Shown here piece by piece: positions 56,561-64,000 of a DNA stretch of 64,000 nt; the stretch's first letter is position 1; every line of letters starts with the position of its first letter. Made by a program: the position numbers and the translations under genes. Where the stretch lies: contig RSEF01000003.1 in the NCBI GenBank assembly GCA_003993805.1, forward strand, positions 59,393,992 to 59,457,991. The letters are read 5' to 3'. The notes under the pieces are model-generated. The model did no database searches and had not been told where the DNA came from. It saw only the letters and a list, made by a program, of their open reading frames with translations. The stretch comes from Himantopus leucocephalus. Its lineage: Eukaryota; Chordata; Aves; Charadriiformes; Recurvirostridae.

Positions 56561-59500
56561 AAATTACTTCTAAGGACAAAGACAGACAAAATCTATCCCA
56601 GAGAGATTTTGTATTAATAAAAATCATAACTTAAAGCTTGACATTTTTCCAGCCTTGCAAAGTAAAAAAGGTAACTGAAAAGAGAAACCCCTTCTTTCCC
56701 AACAGGTCCTTGTGCTTGCATCTAGCTCTTAAAACTTCTTGAAATATCAAATTTCAAACTCCCAATATTTTAAAGTTATTTTCAGGGATTTTTATGGCTG
56801 CCTCTGAGGGCTTGGATAGATATACAGGTGGAAACTACCAGAGTTTACAAGCAGAAAGTAAATTTTTTTTTCTAATTTTTTTAAGCTAACTGCTTTGAAA
56901 ATATTTTTTCTGTTGGCACAAAACATGTATCACATTTCATGTACAAAGTGCCATGGTATAATGGTACTATTCATACCAGCATGAGATGACCCACTGTATT
57001 TTAATCATTAATAGTGTGGCTGTCCCAAATTCACACTGAAAAAACGTCCTATCATGATATAACGTATTCTCTCTATGTACGTATGTAATAAATATATGAC
57101 TCTACTCTTCACCATCTAAAACCAGTAATTGTTTTCCATTTAGATCCTGCACAAAATGCACCCTATTTATTTTCACTGTTAGCAAGAATATATGCCTTCT
57201 TATTTCTAATCATCACATAAGCTGAAGCAGCTAATAAGGTATGCAGTGATTTCTAATTCAGAGTATTAATGCTCATAGTTACAATACTCACATGTGTTAT
57301 TTTTTAGAAAGACAAAAGAAGAGCTAATATATATGAAGAACTAACACTGTAAATCTCTTGTCTTATACAATGCTGAATATCAGCCATAAATTTTGTGTCC
57401 AAGCTACTTCAAAACATTTAGGGATGAGGAGGTACCTGGTTCACATACCAGTGAAGATGCTTAGGTCCGGATTCTTCCCTCTACATTTCTGCGCTTCATC
57501 TAAGCTTATTTTCACAAACTCCAAAATTATGTGGCTGTTGTATCTGTCTTCTGTATTCAATGGAGAAAGAGTAATCGCTTCAGTGTGCAATCCAGCCCAC
57601 ATAAACCAGAGTTACAATCCTTCTGGATTTGCCCATCTCTCTCCCTTGACTGCAGAGAGAATCTAGAAAACTAAGCTCTGACAACTTCGTTAAGCACCTA
57701 AATTTAGGTAGATCTAGTCTCTGCCTCTAAGAAAATTTAAACGGAAAGAAAGATTTGATGAAAAATGGAAATGAACTTTTATGAGAATTTTATTGAGATC
57801 TTGTTCCTTTTATCCTGATCAGCTCTAATTAAAAACAATAACTTCATCTTTAGTTAGAAGCTTTGAGCTGTCAGCAACAGGATGTCACAGGACTTCTCTA
57901 AGAACCCACTTCAATAATTCAAGCAGCCTTGCTAAGCTCACTTTTGAGATCTCAATGTCCTGCTTCTCAGAGGAACACTTCCATGGACCACTCAGAAGGT
58001 AAAAAGGACACACAAAGAGTTGCAAGGTGGGGATCTGAAATACATAGGCATATTTGCCTTATCAGCGGGAAAAACACAAATCAGGGGACGTGTGCCACAG
58101 CAGCTTTCTGACTAGACAGAATTAGGCAAGTTCTAACAAGCACCCTCCACCAAGGATTATAACTTCTCCCTAGACACAGCATTTTATTTTATGCATACCT
58201 TGGAGTCGAGGGATTTCTAAACAGGTTCTTAAAACACCCCCATAGAAAGAGTACTGGAAGTATAACGTCCAACAGTGCCCTTTAGGATCTCGCAAGGAAG
58301 GAAAAGCACCTCTGGGCAACCATTTTCACATCTGCTATGCGCCAGAGTGGTTCAGCTGGGTGAACCAGGTAAAGTTACGCCTGAAAGAATCACTGTTGAA
58401 GAGGCCATTTACCCATACTCTATCAATAACCTCTAGCTGCAAAACCGAAAATGAGACACGCTTGGACAGCTGGCAAGATTGTCAGAGTTGTGACATCGAT
58501 TCTGGAGCAACACGAGCCCCACATCATTGCCTCTGCGGTTAACAAAATATCTTTTCCTAGCAGTTCTTCATAGAGCGTTATTAACTGCCTAAGTAATGCA
58601 GTGAATCAGCAATGGCTTTCACTAGTCAGAAAAGACAAAGGTCCAAACTCACAATGCCCCCCCAAATGGTCCCAATAAACCCAGAACCTCAGTGACAGCT
58701 AATGACCAAAACCGAAGAAGTGATGACACTGGATGTGACTTCTGAGGTAGTTATATGTTAATGCTACTTGCCATTCTGAATGTAGTAATTGAAAATTACT
58801 AATTGCAGAGATGAACTGTCAGATATTTTCAAAGGGTTTTTTCATCACAGAAGACCGTGATTTCTACAGAAAGACAGCCTTAGACATATGAAAATTTCTT
58901 TGCTGAAGGAGACCTCTGATTCAAAAGGCAGGGGAAGACTCAAAACAGGGATGGGGGAAGCCAAAGAATGTTTCTCATATATGTGCAATCACAGTCCCCT
59001 GAAACATCATTTTAGAATAATTTCAAGACAGAAAACCTATTAAAACCCCCACATTTTATATTTATCGTATGAGTAGCTACAGTTTGGGGGGGGCATAATA
59101 AGGTCATGAAGCATAAACAACAAAGTGAATAAGAAAAATAAGAGATCATCTGTTTCGCTGTCTAAAAATCCAACAAATCACAATGAATCTTTAAAACAAA
59201 GAGTGCAAAAATAGGAGATGAACTTCAGAACAGTCTCACACTGAACCTAATCCCTATTTCATTTAGCTATTAAAAAAGGGATCATGAAAAGTGCTTTTAC
59301 AATTTTTTTGTACTAACATTTTTCAGCAAAAGCTGAAGCTGATGCTCAAAATATTTCTAAGGACAATCTGAAAAAAACAAATATATTAAACCTTGAGATG
59401 ATCCCTTTTTATCCTTTATCATTTAAATTAGAAGGCATGTATATGTCCTAGGACTGGGAGAAGACAAATCATATATTTAATTATATAAGTGTGTGGTTTA

Positions 59501-61247
59501 GGAGCTTCCTGGCAGAACGTCATTTTTTCAGAAATGTTGACTCATGAAAACTGAAGTTAAGCAACTTTGGTTTGATTACAAAGAAAGGGAAATGCTGGCA
59601 ATTCTCCCAACTCAAAGAAGCTATAGCAAAAATTGCTTGAAGATCTAATTCCGTATTTTTTAATTGGAAACCATATTTTTTGTTAAAATAAGTTTTTATT
59701 AGAGATTTTAATTAGCATATATTTCACAAAGTTCTTAAAATCGAAACTCTGTACTAGCAGAACTTCCCTGCTATCGATTTTGGCACAAGTTCTTTCATGT
59801 TCAGCTCTGTCTAGTTCAAACTAGTGTAGACACATGACTTAAAAAGAGAATTTCAAAAAGACATTGTTTGCAAAAACAAAGCATAATGAATAGATCTGAC
59901 CACAATGTGAGACCCTGAACGGGATTTAGAGAAAAGAAAGTGCTTTTCAACCTAGAAAAATTCACCAGAACCTGAATCCCATTTTCCAGCTCTGTCCAGT
60001 CCCTCACTCCCAGCCTCATCCCTCACCTGTCTTGCTGCATGCTCACACCTCCCCAAAACGTGTATTATGAGGAATGAGTCTGCACACCAGCTGTTAACTG
60101 CTGAGCAACTGGTATCTAGGAACAGGGCATGGGTCTATGGGGGCTGCGGTCTACGGGGACACGGAGTCGATATGTGCCTTACACCACCCTTGATTATAAA
60201 GCCACGCCAGAGTCCCCCAGACATCGCGAGTACTGGCTACGAAAGTGCATTTTGATATATCAGGCTAGACACTAAGATGGACAAAACCCCTAAACTTGCA
60301 TGAAGTATGCTTTGAAAAAAATGAGTGGTTTGCTTCATTCATTTTCTACAATATCACAACTTTTATAGCAAAGTCTGAAGCGTATTCCAAATAAAATGTT
60401 TACCCTTTGGGTCAGAATTGTTCATTAGCAGCATCTTCATCTAAGAGTAGATTGCTGATTCAGTAACACTACTTAGAAGAAAATATCCTGCTTTGCAAGG
60501 GCAGTAGAAACTGGCCTTCTCCATGAATTGCCACCATCACTAATGAAAGTGGCTAGCTGGATGGCTAACGAGACCTCTCATCAGGGAATGTTAATGGAGA
60601 GGAATCAACCTTATATGCAATAAGTGAACAATCAGGTAATGGAGTCAAGGAACCATATAGGCAAGGTGGAAAATAAATGCCAGGGACTTGAGAAATCTAA
60701 TCAATGCCTGATTAAGCTAATTGAAGCCTGGCCACTGAAAATTAATGATTCGGAAAATTGCTCCCAGAAACAGAAAAAAGCAAAGATTGCTGGATCTCAC
60801 ATAAGAGACAGAAGGTTCAAATGTGAAAGCAGTTATCAGGAGATTAATACCTGGTACCCAGGGTACATAAAAGTTTGATATCTCACCTTTCGCCACATTA
60901 AGTATATTGCTTCCCTGCTGCTTCTCCAAGCCCATGCACCCACCAAGTCTCTGAAGTCCATTAGTTTGACTCCTTTTTAACTGTAAGAATAAAGGGAGCA
61001 CTAAGACAGGCTGAAAAGAGCAGTAATGTTCTAATTACTCCAGAATGTCTTCCTTTTCAACTTCAGTGAAAACAAAGGGCCTGTGTTCAAATTGAAAAAC
61101 ATAAAGTAGGGATGCTAAAAATAGCTATGGCGGCATGAAATGCGAAATACACTTTAACATGTACATAGATACAATTGTTCTAATCCTAATCACCAGAGTT
61201 TTCAACTAAAGGCTTCTTTAAAAACCCTTATTGAACTGGAGGTGGGG
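56561..61247. other. Non-coding AT-rich stretch, nothing recognised
   Basis: No gene, RNA gene or repeat family was recognised over this long interval. Plus frames of 102 codons (57,358-57,666) and 84 codons (60,624-60,878) have no family features. Small A/T homopolymers are common. Confidence 0.5.
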
Positions 61248-61440
61248 GGGTTTAACCTATCATCTATGGATTCCTGGATCTCCAAGGACTACTCCTGGGA
61301 TCTGCAAGCGGTCATTTTTAAAAAAAAAAAAAAAAAAAAAANCCTAATATCAGAACACTTGCACTTATTGCACAGGAGCCTGCACCTCTACAAGAAATTT
61401 CTCAAGGTACTACAAATCAAAAAAGGTTGAAAACCATTAG
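61248..61440. mobile_element. hAT-like non-autonomous DNA transposon relic with internal gap
   Basis: The right end, read on the minus strand, is taatggttttcaacctttttt followed by gatttgtagtac and aaatttcttgtagaggtgca. This matches the end of an old reptile/bird hAT-type element ('cagtggttctcaaccttttttgatttgcgg...ggaggtgcagacccc'). The left end, gtttaaccta, followed by gatctgcaagcggtc-like sequence, matches the other inverted end ('caacctgtggtccgcggac...ggtctgcag'). A poly-A run and an N at 61,342 interrupt the middle. There is no transposase; it is a decayed non-autonomous copy. Confidence 0.55.
61320..61342. other. Homopolymer A run ending in an assembly N
   Basis: More than twenty As end in an N at 61,342, inside the hAT-like relic. 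As with the other homopolymer Ns, the true length is uncertain. An A-rich tract is not part of the hAT consensus as I remember it, so an expansion or insertion happened here. Confidence 0.85.
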
Positions 61441-62094
61441 GCAGGCAGACCTTTGGCACAGAGAGCTGCCTGAGCCCGTGGGTGGGCGGGCAGGCAGCCT
61501 GAGTTCAGCTCCAGGCACTAGTAATTCAGGCACTTCACTGAGAAACAAGCGGCAATACTTGAGTTTTTAAAACCATTAAGATGTAAAAATAGTTACAATT
61601 GTACCTTTCCATATGTAGTGCTTTTCTTAGGCCAAGAGATCCCAAACCAAATTCTTGTGGTTTCCATGGAGTTCTGCTAAGCCACGAAAAGTAGATTGTG
61701 GACAGTCCGCAGGAGCATATCAAACAGTACTATAATACATCCATTAAAAGTCTGATGAGAAGAAAGTGCATGCTTTTACTAGTAGTCATTTCATTCTTAA
61801 ATTTATTCTGAATTCTTCTGATTATATCATCTGCACCTCATTACTTATTTGAGATGTTCTCTTCGTTGCACTCACATTTTTAAAAGCCATCTGTGACAAA
61901 ATTGAAGGTGTGACAGTAGTCCTTTGGCATAAAAAGATTTAAGGATCACCACTTTAAGACAACACTGATTTTAGCCTGCCATTGTGGCAACTTTGCTGCC
62001 AGCTTTGTTAGTTCTGGCTGAAGTTTGTCTGCATTTCTTTGACCTTGATTACATGATTTTGGAGCATATTTATAATTTAATACCTCATTGGCCT
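61441..62094. other. Non-coding stretch, nothing recognised
   Basis: It begins with a small GC-rich patch with ggtgggcgggcaggcagcc near 61,480-61,500, then AT-rich sequence with no recognised repeat or gene. Confidence 0.5.
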
Positions 62095-63010
62095 TCCATT
62101 TCCCAAATTATTAATAAATAGATGAACTCCCATCCATATGTGGGAACCTGAGATACCCCAAAGGTTATTTTTTCCCCCGAGGAAAATGGAGTATTTTTTC
62201 TATTCTGTTTTGTACTCTTTTATCCACACAGGATGTTACTTTCTCAGAGTATTACTCTGCTCAGAACATCAAAGATACTAAAGTGTTACTATGCCTAACT
62301 CAGACATGCCCTGATGCCTAATGGCATACTTGCATGCAATTAATATGCAGCTACAGAGATTCCCAAAGCTGGCTGAATGTGACACTGCTAAGCAAGTCAG
62401 CAGTGAAACAGAGGAAATGGGTGGGGTTTCGGCATCAATTCAGCTGAGACAGGCATTCTGCCACGGACTGTAAATCCTATCAGAACAAAGGGAACGAAAA
62501 AGTCACTCCTTGGGATCTCAGAAATCCACCGATTCAAACAGCTATTGTGAATACAGAGAATGTCAGCTCAAATCTGTCTTCTGCACTGATTCAGAAGGAA
62601 GACCTGAATTTCAGACTGCTACCTCCTCTCACCACCTTTTTAGGGAAATCTACATGGTTTTGTTTCCTTAGCTGTCACTTTAAGAAGTATCAGTGATTAT
62701 GTACAGAAATATACTTTATCAACTGGTTTTCATTCATCTGCTGTACCATGTATACATTTAAAGTATTAGTGAGGTGCAATATTCCTTTACAAAATTTGTG
62801 CAATTTTTTTTCCTACTACATCATCAAACTCTTTGTTTCTGGGATTTTTTATAACTGTATTTTTAATCATCCTATCTGTTAAGTTGCAATTCTCCATTGG
62901 GGCTTTCTATAAATCTAAATACAATATTTGCTATCTTCCCATGTAATTGCTGACTTAAATAAGAGAATGTGTACCTTTAATTACAGCCATTTTACTCTTA
63001 AGTTCATTAA
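62095..63010 (-). mobile_element. Ancient CR1/L3-type LINE ORF2 relic, split
   Basis: Two blocks follow the order of an inverted CR1-type reverse transcriptase region. Block 1 (62,095-62,235) has ccaaattattaataaatag, gggaacctgagatacccc and ttgtactcttttatccaca, parallel to 'cattaataaatatgttaaa...gagccctgaggaacccca...tcttttatccagtt'. Block 2 (62,705-63,010) has actttatcaact, tagtgaggtgcaatattcc, ataaatctaaatacaatatttgctatcttccca and gctgacttaaataagag. That parallels 'ctttatcaaa...ggtcaggcatgatttccc...aatattggcattacatttgctatcttccagt...gctgatttaaataa'. The order is right but frames are destroyed. The 470 bp between the blocks is longer than expected and holds unassigned sequence. Confidence 0.55.
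62236..62704. other. Unassigned segment splitting the old CR1
   Basis: About 470 bp separates the two CR1 blocks, where perhaps 100-150 bp would be expected. It contains cttgcatgcaattaatatgc (a near-palindromic POU/homeodomain-like word) and other motif-like words and has no long frame. It may be a later insertion of an unrecognised element, or old CR1 sequence too diverged to see. Confidence 0.35.
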
Positions 63011-64000
63011 CATGCCTATTTGTGCTCCATCCAGCTTATTGCTCTCCTTAGCTCATTACTTTGCTACCTTTGGACTGTCCAGCAATTTAGACTGTCACCT
63101 TCCCAACTGGGCAGAAAGAACTCCCAAGTCTCCGTTCCATTAAAGATGAAATTCCTTGACTTGCCAGTTATCAAAATGCCATCTCTTGGAAGATCTTTCC
63201 TTCAGGATCTGCCTTGACTTAATCTGTCAGCTACCACTGCTCTCTTGTTTGGGGCAACGTTTATCATGGAAATAGAAACCTTACATAGAAATTGCGTGAG
63301 TAATCCTTCTCACTTGCAGCAACTTCTGCCATGTCCCTAACATTTTTTGAGCAGAGACTACTGCAGTGACTCTATGCTGAAAACAAAGCTGAGGAAAGAA
63401 CTAAATCAGCCTTCCCTCCACAGCAGGCAAAGTACTGTACTTTGCAGAAGCAGAGCTCAAAGGTTATTGGAGTAGCCCAGGAAAGGCTCCCCCCTCTATT
63501 TGCATCTGTCTGTTTGCATTCTTCATTTCCCCTAAGTTACTGCCCTGAATGGGGATACCTTCTTAATTACCAGTGCATCAAATTTCTCTTATTTATCTGT
63601 CCAACCTTTACTGTTGATTTAGGAGGACACGAGGTCAAAAGCCAACTAAACGTACTGTTCCAAAATAACTAAGAAAAGTGTTGTATGCTGAGCTGCTATC
63701 AACTCCTTCTTCTCTCAGACTGCGCAATCCTCGTTTCCATTCTGCCAAGTGCTATTGCACAAGAAACCCTTTCCTGAAAATATTGGTCATTTCAAGTAGA
63801 TCAAATAGATCTGTGTCACTTTATAACCTATGGAAGACTATTGGCTTTACTTCCTAATTATGGTAGCCTTCCCCAACTGGTGTAAGACTACTGACTGTAA
63901 TCAAGAAAGGGCTCTTCCAAATCAAGTTCCACATCAAACATCTCTTTATAAAGATAAGCATTATTCCCCAATGCCATCACAAGCTTTACTACAAAAGGAC
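63011..64000. other. Non-coding stretch to the window end, nothing recognised
   Basis: No gene was recognised. Plus frames of 65-76 codons show no family resemblance. The first ~200 bp may continue the old CR1 relic, but I could not follow the match. Confidence 0.5.

Noticed and set aside
1..64000. Search for known bird microRNAs, tRNAs, CRISPR arrays and retroviral LTRs
   Set aside because: No mature sequence of the common conserved miRNAs I checked by eye, no tRNA A/B box pair with a plausible fold, no spaced direct-repeat array and no LTR/gag/pol signature was seen. Reading by eye can miss weak cases.

Overview
The window reads as bird nuclear DNA from a gene-poor stretch, either an intergenic desert or a very long intron. 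The best evidence is a well-preserved 3' part of a CR1 LINE at about 40,331-40,889, with the sequence typical of avian CR1. No mammalian Alu or L1 and no retroviral LTR was recognised. The other repeats are few, short and old: decayed CR1 pieces, MIR-like SINE relics, and small palindromic DNA-transposon relics of a kind widespread in birds and reptiles. The species cannot be named from the sequence.

No established protein-coding gene, rRNA, tRNA, miRNA or CRISPR was recognised. The longest open frames (199, 152, 143 and 140 codons) look like chance frames. The one coding candidate worth testing is a 147-nt exon-like segment on the minus strand at 52,870-53,016. It has a phase 1-1 open frame between acceptor-like and donor-like dinucleotides, inside a CpG-retaining block; the evidence is weak.

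Layout. 1-14,000 is AT-rich and featureless apart from an assembly duplication at 3,152-3,294 and small repeats. 14,030-15,110 resembles a conserved non-coding element, rich in homeodomain-type cores. 15,110-31,700 holds two small palindromic transposon relics, SINE scraps, a TG microsatellite and a striking 40-nt palindrome at 27,217-27,256. 31,700-36,300 holds a second assembly duplication, a small CpG cluster near 33,160-33,300, a palindromic element and a MIR-like SINE. 38,440-47,700 contains the CR1, a strong G-quadruplex motif at 43,227-43,250, two or three more regulatory-element candidates and an old CR1 scrap. 51,450-54,620 is the richest part: a palindromic element, a SINE core, the exon-like block, another enhancer-like block, and a GC-rich island with G/C homopolymer runs and a sequencing gap. 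54,700-64,000 returns to AT-rich DNA, with one more enhancer-like block, a hAT-like relic and an old split CR1.

There is no gene system here whose parts work together. If the window has a function, it is most likely long-range regulation by the enhancer-like blocks of a gene outside it. That is inferred from base composition and motif content; no alignment could be run. Several oddities (single-N tandem duplications, Ns beside homopolymers) belong to the assembly rather than the genome.
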